This document shows, piece by piece, positions 25,528 through 34,343 of a stretch of DNA of 64,000 nt. The notes beneath the pieces are model-generated. The model worked only from the letters and a program-made list of their open reading frames with translations. It searched no databases and was not told the origin of the DNA. This stretch comes from Nocardia sp. NBC_00565 (lineage in GTDB: Bacteria; Actinomycetota; Actinomycetes; Mycobacteriales; Mycobacteriaceae). The position numbers were made by a program, and so were the translations under genes. Each line of letters starts with the position of its first letter. The first letter of the stretch is position 1. The stretch lies in the NCBI RefSeq assembly GCF_036345915.1, contig NZ_CP107785.1, positions 3,472,001 through 3,536,000 of the forward strand, given 5' to 3'.

Positions 25528-26370
25528 TCAGCTGGTTTCGGGCCCGGCGAGGCTGGCGTAGGGCACGGTCCGGTCCCGAGGCCGGGACAGATGCAATGCG
25601 GCATGGTAGTAGCCCTCGGCCTCCTTTCCCGTGGGGTCGGCGCCGGTCGCGGCGACGGCCGCGACGGCGTAGCGCTGTTCGTCGGGATCGGTGAATCGAC
25701 GTTGAACGACCGTGCGTTCCGAATCGACCTCGGTGACCAACCCATGCTCGGCCAGAGCGTCGGCGATGGGCTGGTAGGAGCCGGTGCGCAGCACGAACGC
25801 GGCGACCCACACCGGCTCCTTTGCGGCGTACAGCAACTGGTGGATGGTGCGGGCGGTCAGGAAGCTCGCGCCACCGGTCACGGTGATCAAACCGGCGGCT
25901 CCGGCCGCGCGCAGCAGGGCCGCGGAAGCGGTGTCGGTCTCCAGATTCTCGGAGAAGCCGGCGTCGAGCAGACCCACGGCCAGCGCGTAGTCGATCGCCG
26001 GGGCGGCGATATCCAGCCCGACCACCGGCACGGCATCATCACGGCGACGAGCGGCGTAGAAGTCTTTGTCGGACTCGATCAGTTCGGCCGTGTCCAGCGC
26101 GGCCACCCCCGGGCAGGTATAGCGGGCGTACAGGTCGGCGAGGGTCAGGTGGTGGTTGAGCAACGCCGCATTGATGCCGTACGAGCAGCACAGGTCCAGC
26201 ACCGTCACCGGTCCCGATCGTGCGCGCGCTGCGGCCAGACGGCGGAATACCCGTTGGGCATGCTGCGGGGTCTGGTAGTCGAACCGGCCGAGACCGCCGA
26301 AGAACCCCCGCGGGTCCGGCTGGTCATAGATGTCGTCGAAAGGTGTTCTGCCTCCACGGATTTGCGTCAT
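25528..26370 (-). CDS. class I SAM-dependent methyltransferase-like protein
   Basis: 280 residues from ATG 26370. The SAM motif is PVTVLDLCCSYGINAALLNH (residues 53-72); this DLCCSYG form is typical of a small actinobacterial and proteobacterial subgroup. VVGLDIAAPAIDYALAVGLL follows as the acidic loop, then SAALLRAAGAAGLITVTGG. The N-terminal FDDIYDQPDPRGFFGGLGRF probably forms a lid. No partner genes identify the substrate. Confidence 0.8.
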   Translation of the reverse strand: MTQIRGGRTPFDDIYDQPDPRGFFGGLGRFDYQTPQHAQRVFRRLAAARARSGPVTVLDLCCSYGINAALLNHHLTLADLYARYTCPGVAALDTAELIESDKDFYAARRRDDAVPVVGLDIAAPAIDYALAVGLLDAGFSENLETDTASAALLRAAGAAGLITVTGGASFLTARTIHQLLYAAKEPVWVAAFVLRTGSYQPIADALAEHGLVTEVDSERTVVQRRFTDPDEQRYAVAAVAATGADPTGKEAEGYYHAALHLSRPRDRTVPYASLAGPETS

Positions 26371-26626
26371 ATCTCGATGTTGGCACGGCAGGCGGCAGCA
26401 GGTGATCGCAAATGGATTCGCCACACTCGAGCAGCAGACCGGCATCACCTCCCGAATCCACAGTCGCCGACCGGTCCCATCCTCGGCCTCGGCCCTGTTG
26501 AGGTGGCGGCCCAGCGTGCTCCCCGATCCACATAATCAGCTCGCGGAGGTTGACCAATCTGTCATCACGGGCGAACCCGCGAGCCGCACGGGCTCCGTCT
26601 ATCGACGGCTCTGGCTGCTCGGACAT

Positions 26627-26646
26627 CGGCAGATGCGGACGTTCGT
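26627..26646 (+). repeat. dispersed repeat, copy 2
   Basis: Exact 20-base match to 14281-14300, with AACGCGCG-like bases following in both copies. It lies in the 26371-26794 gap, which otherwise shows no supported gene. Confidence 0.5.
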
Positions 26647-26794
26647 AACCGCGCGCCCAGCGGCATGTGCGGACGGCCTGCTTGTTACACGTCGACAAGG
26701 TCGTCGCTATCGTGAACGAGAAGGTCACCATTCAGTCGCAACTAGACCGACGTGGCCTAGTCGACTCGCGGATCGGAAAGAGCGGCGTCGGATC

Positions 26795-27223
26795 ATGGCA
26801 GAGGACCTGACCGTGACTCGGGTGCTGGTGATACCCGCGTCCGAGTTACGCGAGCGGTTCTCACGGTCGTCCGGTCCGGGCGGGCAGCACGTCAACACCA
26901 CCGACAGCCGGGTAGAGCTGTCGTTCGACCTCGCCAACTCGCCCTCCGTGCCGGAGTGGCTGCGCACCCGGATGCTCGACCGCCTGGCCACCCGCCTGGT
27001 CAACGGGGTGCTCACGATCGCCGCATCGGAGCAACGCGCACAGCTGCAGAACCGCGCGGCCGCCCGCGAACGCCTGGCCTCGTTACTGGCTGACGCCGCT
27101 GCCGCCCCGCCACCCGTCCGCCGCGCCACCAAGCCCTCGCGCGGAGCAAAGGAACGGCGCATCTCCGCGAAGAAACGGCGCGGCGTCACCAAACGCAACC
27201 GCCGCGCCTCCCCCGACGACTAG
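26795..27223 (+). CDS. arfB: peptidyl-tRNA hydrolase ArfB (ribosome rescue)
   Basis: 142 residues from ATG 26795. The release-factor catalytic loop is RSSGPGGQHVNTTDSRVELS, with GGQ at residues 29-31. The missing codon-recognition domain and a Lys/Arg-rich tail (KERRISAKKRRGVTKRNRR) that would enter the empty mRNA channel are the hallmarks of ArfB/YaeJ. It hydrolyses peptidyl-tRNA on ribosomes stalled without a stop codon. Stand-alone gene. Confidence 0.93.
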   Translation: MAEDLTVTRVLVIPASELRERFSRSSGPGGQHVNTTDSRVELSFDLANSPSVPEWLRTRMLDRLATRLVNGVLTIAASEQRAQLQNRAAARERLASLLADAAAAPPPVRRATKPSRGAKERRISAKKRRGVTKRNRRASPDD

Positions 27224-27742
27224 CCGACGGCATCGCCACAGGTCGGGGTATCGGCGGCACAATCGTTGTCGAACGGGCCCGTGCTCGCAAGTACCCGTCT
27301 GCATCTTCTCGTCGCTGGCAGCGGCCTAAGCAGGCACACCGACACACGCTATTCGGCCAGCCCGGGCCAGAACAGCGCGGTATGCGGCATTACCGCTCAC
27401 TCGCGCAGACTATCGCCAGGGTGGTGCGCTTTTCCGGACCGCGCTCAATCCCCGAACTCGTCTTCGACCATGTCGTTGCGGACGGGGCAGTCGGGTACGA
27501 GGTCCGGATCTGCGCCCCGCCCCCTCGGTCTGCGGTGCGCGTCCGCTATCACACCGCAGTCCGATTCCATGTCATACCAAGGGACTACATCGAACGAGAA
27601 TCCGCTCGATAGCTTCGAATCGTCACCGCCGCCCCGACCCACCGAGCAGTTCGCGCTGAAATCAAATCTCCGATCGACATCGACCGGCCGGCATCGAGGA
27701 CGGGCGAAGGTGGCATCGCCGATCCAGCTCTCAGGAAGATCT
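27224..27742. other. intergenic stretch before the desaturase
   Basis: The desaturase frame stays open back to 27266, but that extension has no protein character. AGGAAG at 27732-27737 marks the ribosome site of the next gene. No other feature is supported. Confidence 0.5.
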
Positions 27743-28813
27743 ATGACGACACCGGCCTTGGTTTCAGAGTCATTTCCACGATCATCGCGGCGCGGCGGCG
27801 GCGTCGGTGATTACGCCCGTCTGTTGCGCCGGGTCTCCGACGCAGGACTGATGAACCGGCGTCCCCTTTACTACGCGGTCCGGCTCAGCCTCGTCGGGAT
27901 TGCTTTCGCGGCCGGCTGGGCGGTGTTCGTCCTGATCGGCGACTCGTGGTGGACGCTCATGGTCGCGGCGTTCATGGCCGTGACGTGCGCTCAGGTCGCC
28001 CTCGTCATGCACGATGTCGCGCACCGCCAAGTCTTCCGGTTGCGGCGGGCGACGGAGGTCGTGGGCAGACTCGTCGGCAACGTCGGCATCGGCCTGGGCT
28101 ACGGCTGGTGGCAGGACAAGCACACCCGGCATCACGCCAACCCGAACCACGAGGAACTCGACCCCGATGTCGCGCCCGACATTCTCCTCTGGTCACAACA
28201 GCAGGCACGGGCCAGCCGTGGCGTGGCTCGTCTCATCGGGAGGGCGCAGGCATTCCTGTTCTTCCCCCTGCTGATGCTGGAGGGCCTGAACCTCCATATG
28301 GCCGGCGTACGTGCGCTCAGAAATCGATCGGTCAAGCACCGCGGATTGGAGGGCGCGCTGCTCTTCGGCCATTTCGCCGCCTATCTGGGCGCACTGTTCG
28401 TGGTTCTGCCCGCCGACAAAGCCTTCGTGTTCCTGGCTGTCCACCAAGCGCTGTTCGGCCTGTACATGGGCTGCATATTCGCGCCGAACCACAAGGGCAT
28501 GCCAACCTTGACCGGTGCCGACCGCCCCGACTACCTACGCAGGCAGGTGCTGACCTCCCGTAACGTGCGGGGTGGCGTGTTGATCGACCTCGCCCTCGGC
28601 GGGCTCAACTATCAGATCGAGCACCACTTGTTCCCGAGCATGCCGACGCCGAATCTGCGTCACGCCCAGGTGATCGTCCGCGACTACTGCGCCGAAATCG
28701 ACGTGCCATACCACGAAACCGGGCTGATCTCCTCTTACAGCGAGGCGCTGAAGCACCTACACCACGTCGGCGCGCCCCTCCGCACCACCGACCGACACCA
28801 GGCCACCGGTTGA
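27743..28813 (+). CDS. membrane fatty acid desaturase (DesA3/linoleoyl-CoA desaturase type)
   Basis: 356 residues from ATG 27743, with AGGAAG five bases upstream. Three histidine boxes bind the di-iron centre: HDVAH (90-94), HTRHH (127-131) and QIEHH (about 291-295). Hydrophobic segments lie at 45-65, 70-90, 175-195 and 205-240. It inserts double bonds into acyl chains in the membrane, using electrons from a reductase not seen nearby. The C-terminus ends PHETGL-like, then YSEALKHLHHVG, common to the family. Confidence 0.92.
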   Translation: MTTPALVSESFPRSSRRGGGVGDYARLLRRVSDAGLMNRRPLYYAVRLSLVGIAFAAGWAVFVLIGDSWWTLMVAAFMAVTCAQVALVMHDVAHRQVFRLRRATEVVGRLVGNVGIGLGYGWWQDKHTRHHANPNHEELDPDVAPDILLWSQQQARASRGVARLIGRAQAFLFFPLLMLEGLNLHMAGVRALRNRSVKHRGLEGALLFGHFAAYLGALFVVLPADKAFVFLAVHQALFGLYMGCIFAPNHKGMPTLTGADRPDYLRRQVLTSRNVRGGVLIDLALGGLNYQIEHHLFPSMPTPNLRHAQVIVRDYCAEIDVPYHETGLISSYSEALKHLHHVGAPLRTTDRHQATG

Positions 28814-29042
28814 ACCCCTTTTGGCGTTGCTCCAAACCGCATGTCACAAGGCTCCTACCGGTCGAGATCCGGCCATTTGAGCGGCGAATGGGCAGTATTC
28901 GAACGTGTCAGATTCGCCGCTCGTTGGATCCCGTGCGCGGCAACGGTTCTGGACGCGGAGCAACGCAGCTCGCTCGATTCGGTCCGCGCGCCCAGCGGCA
29001 TTACAGGATGTTCGAGCGACGATGGTAGCGCCGTTCGTGCGG

Positions 29043-29360
29043 TTACGGCGGTGTGAATCCGCTTGGCCATTGTGTAGTACTGCCATAGGTAGCGCCGCTG
29101 AGGTTCGCATCAACGAGGTACGCGCCGTCGAGGTACGCGCCGAGGAGGTTCGCGTCAGTGAGATCCGCGCCAAAAAGGTTCGCGCCAGCGAGATCCGCGC
29201 TGCCGAGGTCGGCAGGTCTTATGAAGGTCCAGTGGGACTGCGTCGCGACTGACGTCGCGACGTCCGATAACAGTCACTGCGGCCTGAATGTCCTCTGGGA
29301 CCTTCGTGAAGCGAGCCGTCAAGGTCGCCAGCTCGCATGCGAATGCGTTCGTGTGGCCGC
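29043..29360 (-). pseudogene. pentapeptide-repeat protein remnant, frameshifted
   Basis: Reverse strand 29043-29214 encodes ten or so consecutive A(D/N)LxG-type repeats ([40 protein letters not shown]), ending with TAA at 29043. Upstream in a different frame is [16 protein letters not shown], a sequence usual before the repeats in actinobacterial members. The frame breaks near 29215-29220, and the upstream membrane and helical parts are missing or scrambled, so the gene is dead. Pentapeptide proteins form DNA-mimicking or scaffold beta-helices. Confidence 0.7.
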
Positions 29361-29506
29361 GCAGGAACGCTGATCGCCTTGCCCAGTCGCTGACACCGCA
29401 CGATGGCTTCTCAGCTCCGTTGTCCGTCAAATCTGCGCGGGCCAACAAGACATCGCTCGCGCAGAGATCGAAGAAGATGATTCGCCGCCACGTCCAGAAG
29501 TCGGGC

Positions 29507-29595
29507 GGATCACACCCGCATGCGCGGGCAGCACACCACCGCGCAGCGCGACGCCTGCATACAGCGAGGATCATCCCTGCATGCGTGGGGAGCAC
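29507..29595 (+). CRISPR. two-repeat remnant of a type I-E CRISPR array
   Basis: Two 28-base repeats at 29507-29534 and 29568-29595 share 23 positions, including GGATCA, GCATGCG and AGCAC, and each can form the small GC hairpin of actinobacterial I-E repeats (CCCGCATGCGCGGG in the first). The 33-base spacer between gives the 61-base period normal for I-E. No further repeat or cas gene lies in the window. The mismatches between repeats suggest decay. Confidence 0.6.
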
Positions 29596-29639
29596 TCAAG
29601 GACAAGCGTAAAGCGCATTGACACTGCGCCGCGGCGGCA

Positions 29640-30661
29640 GTGGCTGTTGCCGGTGACATATCTGGTGACAACCATCGCATGTGGGTCGCCGCCCGATCCT
29701 GTCCGCAAGATCGCGCCCGCGCTCGCCGCAGGCTGCACCATCGTGGTGAAACCGGCACCCGAAACACCGTTGACCATGCTGCTGCTCGGCGAGATCCTGC
29801 GCGACGCCGGCCTGCCGCGCGGCGTGCTGTCGATCCTGCCGACCTCCTCGGCGGCGGCGCTGGTCGACCCGATGCTGGCCGACGACCGACTGCGCAAACT
29901 CACCTTCACCGGCTCGACCGGTGGCGGTAAAGCGTTACTCGCCAAGGCTGCCGACCGAGTGCTGCGCACATCGATGGAGCTCGGTGGCAACGCACCGTTT
30001 CTCGTCTTCGCCGACGCCGACCTCGAGGCGGCGGTGGACGGCGCGATGGCGGCCAAGATGCGCAACACCGGGCAGGCATGTACCGCCGCGAACCGGATTA
30101 ACGTCGAGAACTCCATCCGTGGCGAGTTCACCGAAAAGCTGACCGCACGAATGCAAGCGCTGACAAATGGGCCGAGGAGATCTCGAAGGCACCCAGGTTG
30201 GCCCGCTGATCACCGAGCAACACCGGGCTCGCGTCGCCGAACTCGTCCAGGACGCGGTGGACACCGGCGGCATTCTCATGACCGGTGGCGCGTATGGCCC
30301 AGGCGACGGCTACTTCTATGAACCGACGGCACTGTCCGACGCGCCGCACGCCGCACGAGTGATGCGCGAGGAAATCTTCGGTCCCGTCGCCGCCGTTTCG
30401 GGTTTCGACGACGAGGATCAAGCCGTGGCAATCGCCAATGACACCGAATTCGGTTTGGCCGCATACATTTACACCGAGAACCTGAATCGCGCCTGCCGCG
30501 TTGCTTCGGCGCTGCAGGCCGGGATGGTCGGCGTCAACCGCGGGATCGTCTCCGATGTCGCCGCACCGTTCGGCGGCGTCGGAGCCTCTGGCATCGGCCG
30601 GGAAAGTGGTTGCGAAGGCATCGAGGAATTTCTCGAGACCAAGTACATCGCCCTACCGTGA
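29640..30661 (+). pseudogene. aldehyde dehydrogenase, N-terminally truncated and frameshifted
   Basis: Frame one covers KIAPALAAGCTIVVKPAPET, LTFTGSTGGGKALLAKAADR, TSMELGGNAPFLVFADADLE and the catalytic Cys in MRNTGQACTAANRI. It shifts near 30170 to a second frame with GTQVGPLITEQHRARVAELV, EEIFGPVAAVSGFDDEDQA and APFGGVGASGIGRESGCEGI, ending at 30661. About 150 N-terminal residues are missing. Motifs are those of succinate-semialdehyde dehydrogenase-like enzymes. The CRISPR remnant lies just upstream. Confidence 0.85.
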
Positions 30662-30681
30662 TCGGTCGGCTGCTCGCCCAA

Positions 30682-30831
30682 GCGCGAGCCCGAGAACGAC
30701 TGTCATTCTTGGCATCTCGCACCACCAAGTTCGCCGCCGAGAGATTCACCCAATCCATCGCCGAGGAACTCACGCCGGTCCGAGTGCACGCCACTAATGG
30801 CGGCATGATTCCGTGCCCGGGGTCGAAGTAG
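30682..30831 (+). pseudogene. possible fragment of a short-chain dehydrogenase
   Basis: The translation TTKFAAERFTQSIAEEL, then VRVHATNGGMIP recalls the post-catalytic helix and loop of SDR enzymes (YxxSKFALEGFTxxLAxEL, then VRVxxxxPG), but without the Tyr-Lys motif. It sits between the broken ALDH and the TetR gene. Weak evidence. Confidence 0.3.
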
Positions 30832-31512
30832 CTAGGCCGCATTGTCGGGCAGCGCGCTGGCAACGATGCGCAGGGCCTCCCGGATGGCCCCGTCGAAGGA
30901 GTGGCCGGCCACCTCCGACTCGTTCCAGGCCCAGTATTCCACCGCACCGGTCAGCGCGGCGTTGAGCACCGTCCCCTGGACCACCATCGGCAGGCTTTCG
31001 GGGTCCTGACCGGTACGGGAGGCGAGGATCTGAATGAGTTCTCGCGTCGCCTCGTCGTTTCCCTGGAGCCAGACCGCGCGCAGTCCCGGCTCGGTCCGCG
31101 TCAGACGGATCAGTCCCCGCAGCGATTCTTGTCCATCCGGGACGGAGAAAGTGCGGGTCGGGCCCGCGTTCATCGCCTCAAGCAATGGCCGGTCGGTGGG
31201 CCACTCGCGCAGTTGTGTGACCAGTTCCTCGATGCCTGCGGTGAGTAGTGGCCGGACGCACTGTTCTTTGGTCGGGAAGTAGCGCCACAGGCTCCGGGTG
31301 GACATTCCGGCTGCGTCGGCGATCTCGTCGGCGGAAGTCGCTGCGACGCCCTTGCGCGTGAACAGACGCACTGCCTCGTAGGCGATCTCCAGCTGGGTGG
31401 CACGCCGACGGCGCTCGCTGAGCCGTGGGCGACCGGGCCCCGGACGGTGTCCGCGGACGGGCGTCGCGGGCGCGGTATCGCCACCATCCATGTCCGGCTG
31501 CCTCGCTGTCAT
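30832..31512 (-). CDS. TetR-family regulator
   Basis: 226 residues from ATG 31512; an ATG at 31590 adds 26 residues but would overlap the promoter region of the divergent gene. HTH: ATQLEIAYEAVRLFTRKGVA, TSADEIADAAGMSTRSLWRY, FPTKEQCV. Basic tract RGHRPGPGRPRLSERRRR precedes it. The 24-base segments at 31487-31510 and 31526-31549 are direct repeats (22 of 24 identical), so the N-terminus may have grown by duplication. It is divergent from the P450 operon and is its probable regulator. Confidence 0.85.
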   Translation of the reverse strand: MTARQPDMDGGDTAPATPVRGHRPGPGRPRLSERRRRATQLEIAYEAVRLFTRKGVAATSADEIADAAGMSTRSLWRYFPTKEQCVRPLLTAGIEELVTQLREWPTDRPLLEAMNAGPTRTFSVPDGQESLRGLIRLTRTEPGLRAVWLQGNDEATRELIQILASRTGQDPESLPMVVQGTVLNAALTGAVEYWAWNESEVAGHSFDGAIREALRIVASALPDNAA

Positions 31513-31666
31513 CACATTCCCATCGTCCATGTCTGGTTGCCTCGCTGTCGTCGACTTCCCCACTTTAACATTTCTGTCTATACGCGACATTATTGTCACT
31601 TGACGCCATAAATGGTACGGTTCTATCCATCGGGGCAGATCGCCCCATCGCACGGAAGGAGCTGAC

Positions 31667-32716
31667 ATGCGTGCACTCCGGCTCCATGGCGCCAAGGATC
31701 TGCGCCTGGAGGAGGTGCCCGAGCCCGAACTGCGCCCGGGCACCGTCAAGATCAAGGTCGAGTGGGCCGGAATCTGTGGCACCGACCTGCACAACTACAC
31801 CCACCCAATGGTCCCGGACGACTACATCCACCCGCTGTTCGGCGAGCACGGCCCGCATGTGCAGGGCCACGAGTTCTCCGGCCGTATCACCGCCGTCGCG
31901 GACGACGTCCCCGATCTGCCGGTGGGCGCGCTGGTCGCAGTGGAGCCGCTGATGTCGGATGGGACCTGTCCTGCCTGTCTGCGCGGTGACTACAACCTCT
32001 GCGAGAGCTTCGGATTCGTCGGCATCATGGGTGGTGGCGGCGGGATGTCCGAGTACGTCGTTGTCCCCGGCCACCGCATTCACCTGATACCCGAGGGGAT
32101 CTCCGCCGAGACCGCCGCGCTCATAGAGCCGCTCTCCGTCGCCTGGCACGCCGTGCGACGATCCGGCCTCCAGCCGGGAGACAGTGCCGTTGTGATCGGC
32201 GCCGGCCCCATCGGCCTGGGTCTGTTGATGGCCGCCAAAGCGCAGGGGGCGGGCTTCGTCGCTGTCAGTGAGGTCAGTGCCGCCCGTAAACGCCTCGCCT
32301 CCCAATTCGGGGCGGACGCGGTCTTCGACCCGACCCGCGACGATGTGGCGGCCCGGGTGCACGCGGCCGTCCCCGGGGGCGTGCGCGCTTCCTTCGAGGC
32401 GTCCGGCGCAGGCACGCCGGCCGTCCAAGCGCTGTTGGGCGTCCTGGCCAAGGGTGGAACCGCCATCACCGTGGCGTCCGGCCATCCGGCCGAATTCGAC
32501 CCGAACGCCTTGATGACCACCGAGATCAACTACACCGGCAGCTTCGGATACAACGCCTCGGACTTCCCTGGCGTCATCGAGGCCATCCGCGACGGTCGCA
32601 TCAGGCCCGACGCCTTGGTCACCAGCCGTATCTCCCTCGAGGACGCGCAGCAGCAGGGGTATGAGGCACTGCTCAACCATGGTGACGCGCAGGTCAAGGT
32701 CCTCGTGCACCCGTAG
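31667..32716 (+). CDS. zinc-dependent alcohol/diol dehydrogenase
   Basis: 349 residues from ATG 31667, with AAGGAG nine bases upstream. Medium-chain zinc enzyme: catalytic Cys and Asp in AGICGTDLHNYTHPM (near 38), GHEFSG near 67, structural-zinc loop with the C-X2-C-X7-C pattern in DGTCPACLRGDYNLC and nucleotide motif AVVIGAGPIGLGLLMAAKAQ near 170. It resembles 2,3-butanediol/sorbitol-type dehydrogenases. It leads the P450 set and could oxidise the hydroxylated product. Confidence 0.92.
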   Translation: MRALRLHGAKDLRLEEVPEPELRPGTVKIKVEWAGICGTDLHNYTHPMVPDDYIHPLFGEHGPHVQGHEFSGRITAVADDVPDLPVGALVAVEPLMSDGTCPACLRGDYNLCESFGFVGIMGGGGGMSEYVVVPGHRIHLIPEGISAETAALIEPLSVAWHAVRRSGLQPGDSAVVIGAGPIGLGLLMAAKAQGAGFVAVSEVSAARKRLASQFGADAVFDPTRDDVAARVHAAVPGGVRASFEASGAGTPAVQALLGVLAKGGTAITVASGHPAEFDPNALMTTEINYTGSFGYNASDFPGVIEAIRDGRIRPDALVTSRISLEDAQQQGYEALLNHGDAQVKVLVHP

Positions 32717-32952
32717 CGGGCCGCTACAGCGTGGCGTCGTTCCGGGTCCCGCGTCCGGGTGACGCCTGGTCCGGCCTGCCCGCAGAACGGTCTTCGGCCC
32801 GCTCTCGAGGGCGCTCGACGCCTCTCGGGCACCGAGTCGCAACCCTGAGTGAACACCGTTAATTAATTGTTGCAAATAGTTTGGGCGCCGCTTTTGCGCC
32901 CGTGTCACGAGTCCCAACCTGCCCTCGAAAGGGCATCACCGGAGGTATTGCT

Positions 32953-33147
32953 GTGAAGATTGATATCGATTTCGACAAGTGCTGCGGCGCCGGCCAGTGT
33001 GTGCTGGTCGCCCCCGACGTCTTCGACCAGCGCGACGAGGACGGCATCGTCGTCCTGCTGGAGGAGAACCCGGCCGCGGAACAGTACGAGAATGTGCGCC
33101 AAGCCGCCGCGGTCTGCCCGGCCGCCGCGATCAGGGTGGAGGAATGA
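32953..33147 (+). CDS. 3Fe-4S ferredoxin (P450 partner)
   Basis: 64 residues from GTG 32953, with GGAGG at 32941-32945. Cluster motif CCGAGQC (residues 9-15) lacks the fourth cysteine, as in 3Fe-4S ferredoxins, and the last cysteine is in AVCPAAAI. Such ferredoxins feed electrons to P450s. Its stop overlaps the reductase start, and the P450 is three genes on. Confidence 0.92.
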   Translation: MKIDIDFDKCCGAGQCVLVAPDVFDQRDEDGIVVLLEENPAAEQYENVRQAAAVCPAAAIRVEE

Positions 33148-34343
33148 GCGCCCCGTCACGGATCGCCGTCGTGGGCGCGTCGGCAGCCGGCCTGAGCGTC
33201 GTGGAGGGAGTGCGGCGCGCGGGCTACGCCGGGCGGCTGACCCTCATCGGCGAGGAACAGCATCTCCCTTACGACCGGCCGCCGCTGTCCAAGCAGCTGC
33301 TGGCCGGCGAGTGGGACACCGAGCGCCTACTACTGCGCGCCCCCGAGGCCATCACGACACTTGACCTGGATCTGCGACTCGGCAGCGCGGCCGTCGCCCT
33401 GGATACCCGCGCCGGCGAGATCAGCCTGGCCGACGGCAGCCGGGTCGGCTACGACGCCCTGGTGGTGGCCACGGGCACCCGGGCCCGCCGCCTGCGCGGT
33501 ACCGAGGGGGTGGCCGGAGTGCACGTTCTGCGCACCCTGGAGGACGCTCTCGCCCTGCGCGAGGACCTGGCCGCGAGGCCGCACCTGCTGGTGGTCGGTG
33601 GTGGGTTCGTCGGCGCCGAGGCCGCCGCCGTGGCCCGCGGCCTGGGCTGTGAGGTCACCCTCGTCACCGACACCGCCCAGCCCATGAGCGACGCCCTCGG
33701 GGACGACCTGGGGGCCATGCTCCGCGCTGTCCACGTCGAGCACGGCGTACGCATCGAGTCCGGTGTCCTGGTCGACCAGGTTCTTACCGCCGACTGGCAG
33801 GCCACCGGGGTCCGTCTCGCCGACGGCCGCACCATCGCCGCCGACGCGGTGCTGGTCGGCATCGGTGCTCAACCGAATGTGGAGTGGCTCACCGGCAGTG
33901 GCGTCCCGGTCGGCAACGGGGTGGAGTGCGACGCCACCCTCTACGCCGGTTCCGGGGTGTGGGCGGCCGGCGACGTCGCCTCCTGGCCGCACCCGCACAC
34001 CGGCGAGCCGAGGCGGATCGAGCACCGCACGAACGCCGCCGAGCAGGGTTTGGCTGTCGCCCGCAACATCCTCGCCGGGCCGGAACATGCGACCCCCTTC
34101 GACTCGGTGCCGTACGTCTGGTCCGACCAGTACGACCTGAAGGTCCAGATCTACGGCCGGACTCGGGGCGCCGACCAGGTGCGGATCGTCGAGGGCAGCC
34201 TCGAAGATCGCAAGCTCGTCGCGCTCTACGGCAAGGGCGGCCGAGTATGCGGCGTTGCCGGCGTGAACCTTCCGCGCGCGACCCGTACCTACCGGAACGC
34301 GGTCGCCGAAGCAGTCCCTTTCGAAGAAGCGAGTGTGGCATGA
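33144..34343 (+). CDS. NAD(P)H-ferredoxin reductase (FAD)
   Basis: 399 residues; ATG 33144 overlaps the ferredoxin stop. FAD motif RIAVVGASAAGLSVVEGVRR (residues 6-25), LPYDRPPLSKQLLAGEWD, NAD motif HLLVVGGGFVGAEAAAVARG near 148 and GVWAAGDVASWPHPHTGEP near 273. This is the putidaredoxin-reductase/rhodocoxin-reductase type that passes electrons from NADH to the ferredoxin. Confidence 0.93.
   Translation: MSAPSRIAVVGASAAGLSVVEGVRRAGYAGRLTLIGEEQHLPYDRPPLSKQLLAGEWDTERLLLRAPEAITTLDLDLRLGSAAVALDTRAGEISLADGSRVGYDALVVATGTRARRLRGTEGVAGVHVLRTLEDALALREDLAARPHLLVVGGGFVGAEAAAVARGLGCEVTLVTDTAQPMSDALGDDLGAMLRAVHVEHGVRIESGVLVDQVLTADWQATGVRLADGRTIAADAVLVGIGAQPNVEWLTGSGVPVGNGVECDATLYAGSGVWAAGDVASWPHPHTGEPRRIEHRTNAAEQGLAVARNILAGPEHATPFDSVPYVWSDQYDLKVQIYGRTRGADQVRIVEGSLEDRKLVALYGKGGRVCGVAGVNLPRATRTYRNAVAEAVPFEEASVA

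Noticed and set aside
29507..29595. Functional CRISPR array
   Set aside because: Only two diverged repeats and no cas genes are present, so it is called a remnant.
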